A stretch of 7,372 nt of DNA from Peptococcaceae bacterium (lineage in GTDB: Bacteria > Bacillota > Desulfotomaculia > Desulfotomaculales > Desulfocucumaceae). The DNA is taken from assembly GCA_013336365.1 (NCBI GenBank), contig JAAXTT010000067.1, positions 455 through 7,826 on the forward strand, read 5' to 3'. The notes under the pieces were generated by a model. That model was not told the origin of the DNA. It was given only the letters and a program-made list of their open reading frames with translations, and ran no database searches. A program made the translations under genes and the position numbers. Positions 1 through 5,693 of the stretch are shown here, one piece after another (within the stretch, counting starts at the first letter, position 1; every line of letters begins with the position of its first letter).

Positions 1-2
1 TG

Positions 3-272
3 GACTATTTGATTAATAATAGCAGAGAAGAAATGCTGAAGCATCGTGAATTAATAAATAGCGCTATCAATCGCTATATGCTGTCTCAAGGTTATATAAA
101 AAATGTAAAAACGAAGAATCCTCATAGCTTGGACTCGTGGGAGTATGATTATATTGGGGCAAGTGGAAATAGAGATAATATCAAGATCGAGATCAACTAT
201 TCTCTGCGTGCTCACGTATTGCCGGCAGAAAAAAGACTAATCATCTCTAAGTCAATTGAAAAAATCTCTTAA
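3..272 (+). pseudogene. AbiEii/AbiGii-type nucleotidyltransferase, C-terminally truncated remnant (also cut by left edge)
   Basis: The frame is open to the left edge, so the gene starts outside the window; the TTG at 9 is probably an internal Leu codon. The visible residues include NSREEMLKHRELIN, NPHSLDSWEYDY and KIEINYSLRAHVLP, which I recognise as the middle part of AbiEii/AbiGii nucleotidyltransferase toxins (abortive-infection type IV systems). In that family the section following NYSLR..HVLP normally runs on for more than 100 residues and carries a conserved region ending in an R-D-L-Y-D type motif. Here the frame stops about 20 residues after HVLP, and neither of the other two forward frames carries a recognisable continuation. 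I infer a 3' deletion that leaves a non-functional remnant. The catalytic N-terminus and any AbiEi antitoxin would lie upstream, outside the window. Family assignment is from remembered motifs; the pseudogene status is inference. Confidence 0.62.
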
Positions 273-393
273 CTCAAAATAATCTTTGTAGTGATTGATA
301 TTATTAAAAGCTCAATTTGCTGAGGTGTTTTAGTTCACATAACAACAATTACGAAACATAATATCTCAATTTTATTTTTAGAACAACTGTAAA

Positions 394-452
394 AGCAGAG
401 CCATATCCTGTGCCCAGTAGCGCAAAAGGGGTATATGGGCTCTGCTCTTTTT
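394..452 (+). terminator. Large hairpin with T-tract, probable intrinsic terminator
   Basis: AGCAGAGCC (394-402) pairs perfectly with GGCTCTGCT (438-446). After a bulged G437, ATAT (403-406) pairs with ATAT (433-436), and CC (407-408) with GG (430-431) past a bulged T432. The loop is about 21 bases (409-429). A TCTTTTT tract follows (446-452), and AAAA precedes the stem (391-394), so it could also work on the minus strand. It lies 120 bases after the stop of the truncated toxin frame. The stem and tract are seen directly; terminator function is inferred. The large loop is unusual for a simple terminator, so it could be the end of a lost element or a small structured RNA. Confidence 0.6.
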
Positions 453-613
453 ATACAGAAACAAAAAAGCAAAGCTCACATTGCTGGAAAGCCTTAGGAA
501 AAGGTCAAATGAAGATTTGAACAGTATATCTACAAAAACCGAGTTTTAAAAAATTGATTATTCTTTTCACATACATCCGGTGAAAGGATTTATTGAGTGT
601 TTGTTTTTCGCTA

Positions 614-640
614 TACAATAACATGTGAACAAGCATCTGA
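614..640 (+). promoter_or_regulatory. Possible second ArsR/SmtB-type operator half with -10-like sequence
   Basis: The 16 bases at 618-633, ATAACATGTGAACAAG, closely match the cadC operator start at 851-866, ATAACATATGAACAGT: 13 identical positions, and identical over the first 14 except one A/G change. A -10-like TACAAT overlaps the left end (614-619), much as TATAAT precedes the downstream copy. A possible -35, TTGAGT (593-598), is only 15 bases upstream of it, which is short. The right half of the operator is not clearly present, although ATCTGAAT (635-642) is the reverse complement of the right arm of the cyanobacterial smt operator as I remember it. It may be a decayed or secondary regulator site; function is inferred. 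Confidence 0.35.
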
Positions 641-740
641 ATAGAATTATTTTACAATCAAGGTGCTGTCATCTAATAAGCATAAATCATGTTGTTATCC
701 ATGCAGAAACAATTAATGCTATTTAGGAAGAAGTTTCGAA

Positions 741-772
741 AATAAGGCTTTTTCATAAAAAGCCTTATTTTT
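741..772 (+). terminator. Perfect 13-bp hairpin terminator
   Basis: AATAAGGCTTTTT (741-753) and AAAAAGCCTTATT (757-769) are perfect inverted repeats around a three-base loop, CAT, followed by a T-run (768-772). The A-rich flank on the left makes it potentially bidirectional. It lies just upstream of the cadC promoter, so it would isolate the metal operon from transcription arriving from the left. No recognised gene ends immediately before it. It therefore terminates either readthrough or an unannotated short transcript. Confidence 0.85.
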
Positions 773-822
773 GGTCAAAAAACCGATTGGGAGAAGGTTG
801 CCGGGATAAATTAAAGATATTC

Positions 823-850
823 TTGACAGCAGCAAATGGTAGATTATAAT
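823..850 (+). promoter_or_regulatory. Sigma-A promoter of the cadC-cadA operon
   Basis: TTGACA (823-828) and TATAAT (845-850) both match consensus exactly, with a 16-base spacer. Transcription should begin near 856-858, inside the operator-like sequence that follows. A near-perfect promoter held down by a repressor is the usual arrangement for metal-efflux operons. Confidence 0.85.
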
Positions 851-854
851 ATAA

Positions 855-878
855 CATATGAACAGTTGAGCAAGTATC
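855..878 (+). promoter_or_regulatory. ArsR/SmtB-type operator overlapping the cadC transcription start
   Basis: The core reads CATATGAACAGTTGAGCAAG (855-874). It contains TGAACA, two bases, then TGAGCA, an imperfect 6-2-6 inverted repeat with four of six positions symmetric. ATGAACAGTT is, from memory, shared with the smt operator of SmtB, and TGAACA half-sites are typical of SmtB, CzrA and ZiaR sites. Its position directly after the -10 fits repression by the cadC product encoded just downstream. Binding is inferred from family knowledge, not shown by the sequence. Confidence 0.7.
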
Positions 879-899
879 GATATATGAAGGGAGATAGCA

Positions 900-1268
900 T
901 TGGTGCTTGAAATAGGACATGAAGCTGATAGATGTGACTGTAATGTAATTCATGAGGATGTTGTTGAAAGGGTCCGGCTAACTATGCCGAGGGAAGAGGA
1001 TTTATACGATTTGGCGGAATTTTTTAAGGTATTCGGTGATTCTACAAGAATCAAGATTATATCCGCTTTATTTAAAAATGAAATGTGTGTCTGTGATATT
1101 GCTTATTTGCTTAATATGACTCAATCGGCGATTTCCCATCAGTTAAGGGTGTTGCGGCAGGCCAGGCTGGTTAAAAACAGAAAAGAGGGCAAGATTGTTT
1201 TCTACTCTTTGAATGATGAACATGTTAAACAGATTTTTGACCAGGGTTTGAATCATATTAATGAATAA
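900..1268 (+). CDS. cadC: CadC-like ArsR/SmtB family metal-sensing repressor
   Basis: This 122-residue winged-helix repressor should bind the operator just upstream as a dimer and let go when Cd, Pb or Zn binds. The start is TTG at 900, placed by GAAGGGAG (886-893) six bases upstream; the GTG at 903 is an equally usable alternative. The DNA-reading helix region lies at about residues 66-85 (CDIAYLLNMTQSAISHQLRV), followed by the wing. Both metal sites of the family appear intact. The thiolate alpha3N site has C63-V-C65 in the ELCVCD-like motif plus N-terminal C12 and C14, with H7 and H18 nearby. The alpha5 site has D106, H108, H119 and E122, with the same 2/11/3 spacing as the SmtB zinc ligands. 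The length matches CadC. The ATPase gene follows 19 bases later, so the two are almost certainly co-transcribed. Cd/Pb/Zn specificity is inferred; a ZiaR-like zinc sensor is the main alternative. Confidence 0.92.
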   Translation: MVLEIGHEADRCDCNVIHEDVVERVRLTMPREEDLYDLAEFFKVFGDSTRIKIISALFKNEMCVCDIAYLLNMTQSAISHQLRVLRQARLVKNRKEGKIVFYSLNDEHVKQIFDQGLNHINE

Positions 1269-1287
1269 AAATATAGGAGCCTAAAAG

Positions 1288-3633
1288 ATGAGTTCAACAA
1301 TAAAGAAAGAGCTGATATTGGAAGGCTTAAACTGTGCAAACTGTGCCGATAAGATAGAAGAGCAGATTAATGGGCTTGAGGAGGTTTCTCAAGCGACTGT
1401 CAATTTTACCACTAAGACCCTTATAATCAGAGTTCATGCTGATGGAAACATACCGGCGGTTATTGAAAAGGCCAATGCCATTATTCAGAAGCTGGAGCCC
1501 GGTGTGATTGTGAAGGAAAAAACAGTACGGAATATTTCCGGTGAAAAGATCCTTGTTTTAAAAGGGCTGGATTGTGCGAATTGTGCAGCCAAGATTGAAA
1601 AGGCTGTCAGGAATATTGACGGGGTAAGGCATGCCTCGGTAGATTTTATAACAAAAAAATTAAATATAGAGGTTGAGCATAAAAGAGACCTGGATAGGAT
1701 AGTTTCAGAGGCCTCTCTTATTGCTGTGCAAATAGAATCAGGAATAAAGATTGTCGAAGAGAAAGCAATTTCTGATTTGGAGGAAGAAAGCAAGCTAGCT
1801 GAATTTTTACCTCTGGGAATTGGGGCAGTGCTGTTTTTGATTGCATTACTGTTTGACTTTAGCTTTTATGTCGAGCTTGGTTTGTTTGTTGTCAGCTACC
1901 TACTTGTAGGTGGTGAGGTGGTACTAAGGGCAGTAAAAAATATTTTCCGAGGTCAGGTATTTGATGAGAATTTCTTGATGACTATTGCAACAGTAGGTGC
2001 TTTTGCTATCCAGCAATTCCCTGAAGGGGTAGCGGTGATGCTGTTCTATCAAATAGGGGAGCTTTTTCAGAATCTGGCAGTAAATCATTCAAGGCGTTCA
2101 ATTTCTGCACTTATGGATATAAGGCCGGACTATGCAAATATAAAGATTGGCAATGATTTTAAAAGAATAGCCCCGGAACAGGTTAAAATCGGAGAGATTA
2201 TTATAATCCGACCCGGTGAAAAGGTTCCCCTTGATGGGGTAGTAATAGAGGGCAGGTCCATGCTGGACACCTCGGCAATAACCGGGGAGTCTTTGCCCAG
2301 AGAGGTTGAGCCGGGATCAGAGATATTATCAGGAACAATTAATAAAAATGGTTTGTTGACTGTTGAGGTAAGGAAAGAATTTAAGGAATCTACAGTTTCT
2401 AAAATTTTAGATCTGGTAGAGAATGCCGGTGCTAAGAAAGCACCGACTGAAAAATTTATTACCAAATTTGCCAGATACTATACTCCGGCGGTGGTGTTTT
2501 TCGCCTTAGCCATTGCCCTGGTGCCTCCAATTTTGGTTGCAGACGCCCTATTTTCTGACTGGATATACCGTGCCTTGATATTTCTTGTGGTTTCCTGTCC
2601 TTGTGCCCTAGTAATATCAATACCCCTTGGATTTTTTGGGGGAATAGGGGGTGCCTCCGGAAATGGGATTTTGATCAAAGGAAGCAACTACCTTGAGGCT
2701 CTGAACAATGTTGAGATTGTGGTTTTTGACAAGACCGGAACCTTGAGCAAGGGAATATTCAAGGTAACCGGGGTATATGCTCCGGGGAAGGTTAGTGAAG
2801 CAAAGCTGCTGGAGCTGGCGGCACATGCTGAGAGCTATTCAACCCATCCTATAGCCGCCTCTATTATAAGAGAATATGGTAAGGCTATAAGTAATCAGGT
2901 TGAGGAGTACGATGAACTGTCAGGCTATGGAATCAAAGCAAGAATTAAGGGACAAGAGATTTTAGTTGGAAATTCCAAGCTAATGGCTAATGAGGACATT
3001 GAATTTAGTGAGGCAGATGAACTGGGAGTTATTGTTTATATAGCTATTGATGGTATTTATGCAGGCTATATAGTGATATCGGATGAAGTTAAGGAGGATT
3101 CTAAAGCTACTATTCTGCAGCTTAGAGAAATGGGAGTTAAGAAGCTGGTTATGTTGACCGGTGACAGGAAGATCTATGGGGAAACCTTAGGAAGAGAGCT
3201 GGGTCTGGATGAGGTTTATACAGAGCTTCTTCCTGACCAAAAGGTTGAGATATTGGAAATTCTGGAGATGCAAAAAAGCAGGAAGGGAAAATTAATCTAT
3301 ATCGGAGATGGCATTAATGATGCCCCTGCTCTGACAAAAGCCGATGTAGGTATGGCAATGGGGGGAATGGGCTCTGATGCAGCTATTGAAGCCGCAGATA
3401 TTGTTATTATGACCGATGAGCCTTCAAAAATTGTCAGTGCCATTAAGATTTCAAAAAGAACCAAAAGCATAGTGTGGCAGAATATTATCTTTGCCTTTGT
3501 GGTAAAGGCCATTGTTATGATCCTTGGGGCAGGTGGACTGGCATCTCTTTGGGAGGCAGTATTCGCAGATGTGGGTGTGGCCTTGATTGCAGTATTCAAC
3601 GCAATGAGAGTGTTGAAGATAAAAAATATTTAA
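1288..3633 (+). CDS. cadA: P1B-2 type Zn/Cd/Pb-exporting ATPase (CadA/ZntA family)
   Basis: This 781-residue membrane pump uses ATP to export Zn(II), Cd(II) or Pb(II) from the cytoplasm. ATG 1288 has AGGAG eight bases upstream. Two N-terminal metal-binding domains carry GLNCANC (C16, C19) and GLDCANC (C96, C99). Membrane segments follow at about 173-216 and 229-262. The actuator has TGES (332-335). The transport site CPC is at C437-C439, between segments at about 397-422 and 429-457. The phosphorylated Asp is D481 in DKTGT, with H520-P521 in the nucleotide domain, TGD at 624-626 and GDGIND at 673-678. In the last two segments K740 and D761 are 21 residues apart, as in ZntA, and these mark the Zn/Cd/Pb subgroup rather than the copper pumps. 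All catalytic motifs are intact. The gene is the second of the cadC operon and should be induced by the metals it exports. No terminator is evident after its stop. Confidence 0.95.
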   Translation: MSSTIKKELILEGLNCANCADKIEEQINGLEEVSQATVNFTTKTLIIRVHADGNIPAVIEKANAIIQKLEPGVIVKEKTVRNISGEKILVLKGLDCANCAAKIEKAVRNIDGVRHASVDFITKKLNIEVEHKRDLDRIVSEASLIAVQIESGIKIVEEKAISDLEEESKLAEFLPLGIGAVLFLIALLFDFSFYVELGLFVVSYLLVGGEVVLRAVKNIFRGQVFDENFLMTIATVGAFAIQQFPEGVAVMLFYQIGELFQNLAVNHSRRSISALMDIRPDYANIKIGNDFKRIAPEQVKIGEIIIIRPGEKVPLDGVVIEGRSMLDTSAITGESLPREVEPGSEILSGTINKNGLLTVEVRKEFKESTVSKILDLVENAGAKKAPTEKFITKFARYYTPAVVFFALAIALVPPILVADALFSDWIYRALIFLVVSCPCALVISIPLGFFGGIGGASGNGILIKGSNYLEALNNVEIVVFDKTGTLSKGIFKVTGVYAPGKVSEAKLLELAAHAESYSTHPIAASIIREYGKAISNQVEEYDELSGYGIKARIKGQEILVGNSKLMANEDIEFSEADELGVIVYIAIDGIYAGYIVISDEVKEDSKATILQLREMGVKKLVMLTGDRKIYGETLGRELGLDEVYTELLPDQKVEILEILEMQKSRKGKLIYIGDGINDAPALTKADVGMAMGGMGSDAAIEAADIVIMTDEPSKIVSAIKISKRTKSIVWQNIIFAFVVKAIVMILGAGGLASLWEAVFADVGVALIAVFNAMRVLKIKNI

Positions 3634-3738
3634 TTGCCTTTAAAATTCAGTAGATTACCGGATAATAGTTAATAAAAATAAATGAAGGAATATTCTGATT
3701 TCTAAGGAATAAATATTAAATCAAAGGGTTCAATTTTA

Positions 3739-4803
3739 GTGGTATATATCTGGTCACCCGAGGAGGAGATTATCGTTAATGATGTAGATATCTTTGACCG
3801 GAAGCTGGGTCAAATTTTCCCTTATTGTGCCAACATAATGGCAGAAATATGGGATACCTCTTCAATATTGAATATTTTACAGGAGATTACCGATTCAGGG
3901 GCCATTATTCACGGTAGCTTTCCTTTGGGGAGAAACACCAGAAAGGCGGATCTAGTTTTTCCGGAGAAATCCGGACTGCTTCTGGTGGATAACAACAGAA
4001 AATGGGCTTATCAGGTGGGTATGCCTCAGAAGGCATTTATTACCAGGTTTACCAGCCACCCGTTACATAATTTTTTAAGAATTTACTATAAGGGTGCAGC
4101 AGAAACCGATAAGCCTGAGAATAATGCAGAGGTAGGGGATAAGGCCGGAGAGCTTAATTTAAGGATAAGGTCGGTGAACAAACCGGGCTGGCTGGTTTTA
4201 TTCCCTTTGGGTTCTCTTTTTTCTGATCAGCGTCTGGAGGTTCGAGTGAGGGAGCTGGCGTTAAAGGGCCGAGAGTCTTCTCTGATGAGTGAGTTTTTGG
4301 CTATAGATGAGGGAAGGATGCAGCAGAACAGCAAGATTGAGTTAATTGATTATGTTCCTGAGGATGCCAGGCTGTGGGAGAAATGGTTTGATAAGATGGA
4401 TACAAATATGTTTCAAACCATAGTTCGTCCCAGTAATTTTAGTTCCAATTCAGGACGGGATGCGGATTATTATTTAAAAATGATTTTGTGTAACAATAAA
4501 AAAGTAGGGACTGTCTGGCTGGAAAAGATAAATCAACGGAATGGCACTGCAGAGCTCGGTCTTTTAATAGGAGAACCCCAGCTTTGGGGAATGGGGCTGG
4601 GCAGCAAGGCGATGAAGGCAATGATTGAAATAGCCAAAGAGGATTTGGCGATAAAATTTCTCTGGGTTTCAGTAAGAGAGGCCAACCAGAGGGCAGTAAA
4701 CTGCTATAAAAAAAATGGCTTTACTATTACCAGAAAGGTTCCGGTATTTTATAATTTTGATGGGTCTTATAAAATATGGCTGCATATGGAGAAGATGATT
4801 TAG
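3739..4803 (+). CDS. GNAT acetyltransferase with unrecognised N-terminal domain
   Basis: The protein has 354 residues. Residues from about 200 to the end form a GNAT N-acetyltransferase of the RimJ/RimL type: the acetyl-CoA loop is Q281-L-W-G284-M-G286-L-G (Q-x-x-G-x-G), followed by a strand with FLWVSVREANQRAVNCYKKNGF, the typical N-x-x-A-x-x-x-Y-x-K-x-G-F motif. Residues 1 to about 200 have no family I can name. They contain hydrophobic strand-like stretches (GAIIHGSFPLG, KSGLLLVDN, GWLVLFPLGSLF) and an acidic linker near 122-137, with no signal peptide or membrane segment. The start is GTG 3739, with AAAGGG about ten bases upstream. An AGGAGG at 3761-3766 lies inside the frame, but the ATG that follows (3779) is out of frame. 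The substrate is unknown. The gene sits 105 bases after cadA without a terminator between, so it may be read through from the metal operon, or have its own promoter that I cannot identify. Confidence 0.8.
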   Translation: MVYIWSPEEEIIVNDVDIFDRKLGQIFPYCANIMAEIWDTSSILNILQEITDSGAIIHGSFPLGRNTRKADLVFPEKSGLLLVDNNRKWAYQVGMPQKAFITRFTSHPLHNFLRIYYKGAAETDKPENNAEVGDKAGELNLRIRSVNKPGWLVLFPLGSLFSDQRLEVRVRELALKGRESSLMSEFLAIDEGRMQQNSKIELIDYVPEDARLWEKWFDKMDTNMFQTIVRPSNFSSNSGRDADYYLKMILCNNKKVGTVWLEKINQRNGTAELGLLIGEPQLWGMGLGSKAMKAMIEIAKEDLAIKFLWVSVREANQRAVNCYKKNGFTITRKVPVFYNFDGSYKIWLHMEKMI

Positions 4804-4842
4804 ATATATAATATACTTGGCTAATCCTGCTATTAACCAATA

Positions 4843-4871
4843 TTGACAGCCATATTGCCGGTTGTTATGAT
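4843..4871 (+). promoter_or_regulatory. Sigma-A promoter of the purine operon
   Basis: TTGACA (4843-4848) and TATGAT (4866-4871) are separated by exactly 17 bases. Initiation is expected near 4878, which leaves a leader of about 230 bases before purE. The leader is long, structured and ends in a terminator, so expression is evidently controlled after initiation. An imperfect inverted repeat, TTGGCTAA (4817-4824) and TTAACCAA (4833-4840), lies directly upstream of the -35. Confidence 0.85.
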
Positions 4872-4880
4872 ACAATTGGC

Positions 4881-5005
4881 TTGGAAAAATATGCCTTAGG
4901 GTTCTGCACTATGGCATTTGGTTACCCCGGAAGGCAGTAACGAAGGGGTATAGGCGTCTTTATTCGACTAGTCTGGTAAGGGTATAAGCCCAGGCGGCAG
5001 GCATC
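4881..5005 (+). ncRNA. ykkC-like leader RNA, probable PRPP-class riboswitch controlling purE
   Basis: Two blocks resemble the ykkC riboswitch family as I remember it. TTAGGGTTCTGC (4896-4907) parallels CUAGGGUUCCG, and GGGTATAAGCCCAGGCGG (4980-4997) parallels the GGGAUAGAAGCCCAGGCGG of PRPP-class members. ATGCCT (4891-4896) is perfectly complementary to AGGCAT (4999-5004), closing the element. Inner hairpins include GTTAC (4921-4925) with GTAAC (4937-4941) and GGG with CCC (4980-4982 with 4989-4991). The usual CUGGUCC block is only weakly matched by TTGGTTACC (4918-4926), so the RNA is divergent or my class call is wrong. The purE-purB-purC context favours PRPP over guanidine or ppGpp as ligand. 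The closing strand overlaps the terminator stem, which predicts that ligand turns expression on. The structure is visible; the ligand is inferred. Confidence 0.65.
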
Positions 5006-5041
5006 TTTTGGAAGAAGAGCTTGTAGTGCCTGATTTTTTAT
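4998..5041 (+). terminator. Riboswitch-controlled intrinsic terminator before purE
   Basis: CAGGCA (4998-5003) pairs with TGCCTG (5027-5032). TCTT (5004-5007) can pair with AAGA (5014-5017) inside the loop. The run ATTTTTTAT (5033-5041) follows. The 5' arm shares five bases, AGGCA, with the strand that closes the upstream aptamer, so the two structures exclude each other. The sequence thus shows an attenuator whose default state, without ligand, is termination. Confidence 0.8.
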
Positions 5042-5108
5042 TTTCAGCATATTATTTAGTGTTCCTGCTATAATTAAAATTGATAATTTTATTCTGGGAG
5101 GATTAATT

Positions 5109-5630
5109 ATGGATAAGGTTTTGGTAGGAATTGTTATGGGCAGTGATTCTGATCTTCCTGTTATGAGGGAGGCTGCAGAAATACTTGATCAGCTGGGTGT
5201 TGGCTATGAATTGGTTATTTCCTCAGCTCACAGGGCACCGGAAAAATCCTCCAGCTATGCTAAGGAGGCAATTGCCAATGGACTTCAGGTTATTATTGCC
5301 GGTGCGGGAGGTGCCGCCCATCTTCCCGGTGTTATTGCGGCATATACCGCCTTGCCGGTAATCGGGGTTCCTATCAGGACAGGTGCTTTGGAGGGTGTGG
5401 ATGCCCTTTACGCTATTGTTCAGATGCCGGCAGGTATCCCGGTAGCAGCTGTGGCAATTAATGGCGCTAAAAATGCAGGTATTCTTGCTGCCCAGATTTT
5501 AGCAGTTAAGGATGAGAGTTTAAGAAAAAGAATAGAGGAATATAAAAGAGGCTTAGCTGAGGGTGTGGAGAAAAAAGACCGTAGCCTGAAAACCCTTGGG
5601 ATAGAGGAATATTTAAGAACAAAAAAATAA
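5109..5630 (+). CDS. purE: N5-carboxyaminoimidazole ribonucleotide mutase (class I PurE)
   Basis: PurE rearranges N5-CAIR to CAIR in de novo purine synthesis, in the cytoplasm, normally as an octamer. The 173-residue protein is the usual full length. Class I motifs are all present: GSDSD (11-15), SAHR with the catalytic H41 (39-42), and AGAGGAAHLPGV (64-75), followed by the PVIGVP and MPAGIPVAAVAI strands. ATG 5109 has GGGAGGA six bases upstream. It is the first gene after the riboswitch-like leader, and purB follows 63 bases later with no terminator between. The class I enzyme normally depends on PurK to make N5-CAIR. PurK commonly lies next to purE, but here it does not, so it must be elsewhere or be missing. 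Confidence 0.97.
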   Translation: MDKVLVGIVMGSDSDLPVMREAAEILDQLGVGYELVISSAHRAPEKSSSYAKEAIANGLQVIIAGAGGAAHLPGVIAAYTALPVIGVPIRTGALEGVDALYAIVQMPAGIPVAAVAINGAKNAGILAAQILAVKDESLRKRIEEYKRGLAEGVEKKDRSLKTLGIEEYLRTKK

Positions 5631-5693
5631 GGACAGCTGAAAAACCCTGCTGATATTTTTACTTTAAGGGATTTAATAGGAGGAATTTATTAA

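Larger units (their letters stand above)
273..822. other. Gene-poor intergenic region with hairpins
   Basis: No open frame on either strand in this stretch looks like a real gene. The only reverse frame, 765-953 on the minus strand, overlaps the cadC promoter, operator and start and has no recognisable protein. The region is AT-rich and holds the two terminator-like hairpins and the operator-like motif listed separately. A weak 8-bp hairpin with one G-T pair (563-570 with 580-587) has no T-tract. Between 453 and 612 I see no other structure I can name. The stretch sits between a truncated toxin gene and a metal-resistance operon and looks like a scar of gene loss. Confidence 0.6.

Noticed and set aside
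518..523. A third TGAACA half-site
   Set aside because: Six bases only, with no neighbouring promoter or symmetric partner; chance occurrence is likely.
563..587. 8-bp hairpin with a 9-base loop
   Set aside because: It has one G-T pair and no T-tract and is not tied to any gene; such structures arise by chance in AT-rich DNA.
689..745. An 18-codon frame ending inside the 741-772 terminator
   Set aside because: It has no clear ribosome-binding site, is very short, and has a stop codon just upstream in frame; nothing supports translation.
765..953. A 62-codon minus-strand frame across the cadC promoter and start
   Set aside because: It covers a consensus promoter, operator and the real cadC start, and its product resembles no family I know.
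1485..3599. Several antisense frames of 69-111 codons within cadA
   Set aside because: They lie opposite a gene with every catalytic motif intact and have no homology or start signals of their own.
3761..3784. AGGAGGAG followed by ATG at 3779 as an alternative start for the GNAT gene
   Set aside because: ATG 3779 is out of frame, and ATG 3782 is followed at once by a stop; the purine-rich run simply encodes acidic residues.
4981..5005. Minus-strand CCGCCTGGGC, reminiscent of the ZTP (pfl) riboswitch core
   Set aside because: The other ZTP block (GUGACUGG-like) is absent on that strand and no gene is oriented to use it; the + strand reading fits a leader, terminator and purE.
4878..5108. Guanine or adenine-type purine riboswitch before purE
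   Set aside because: The conserved loop sequences of the purine aptamer could not be found anywhere in the leader.
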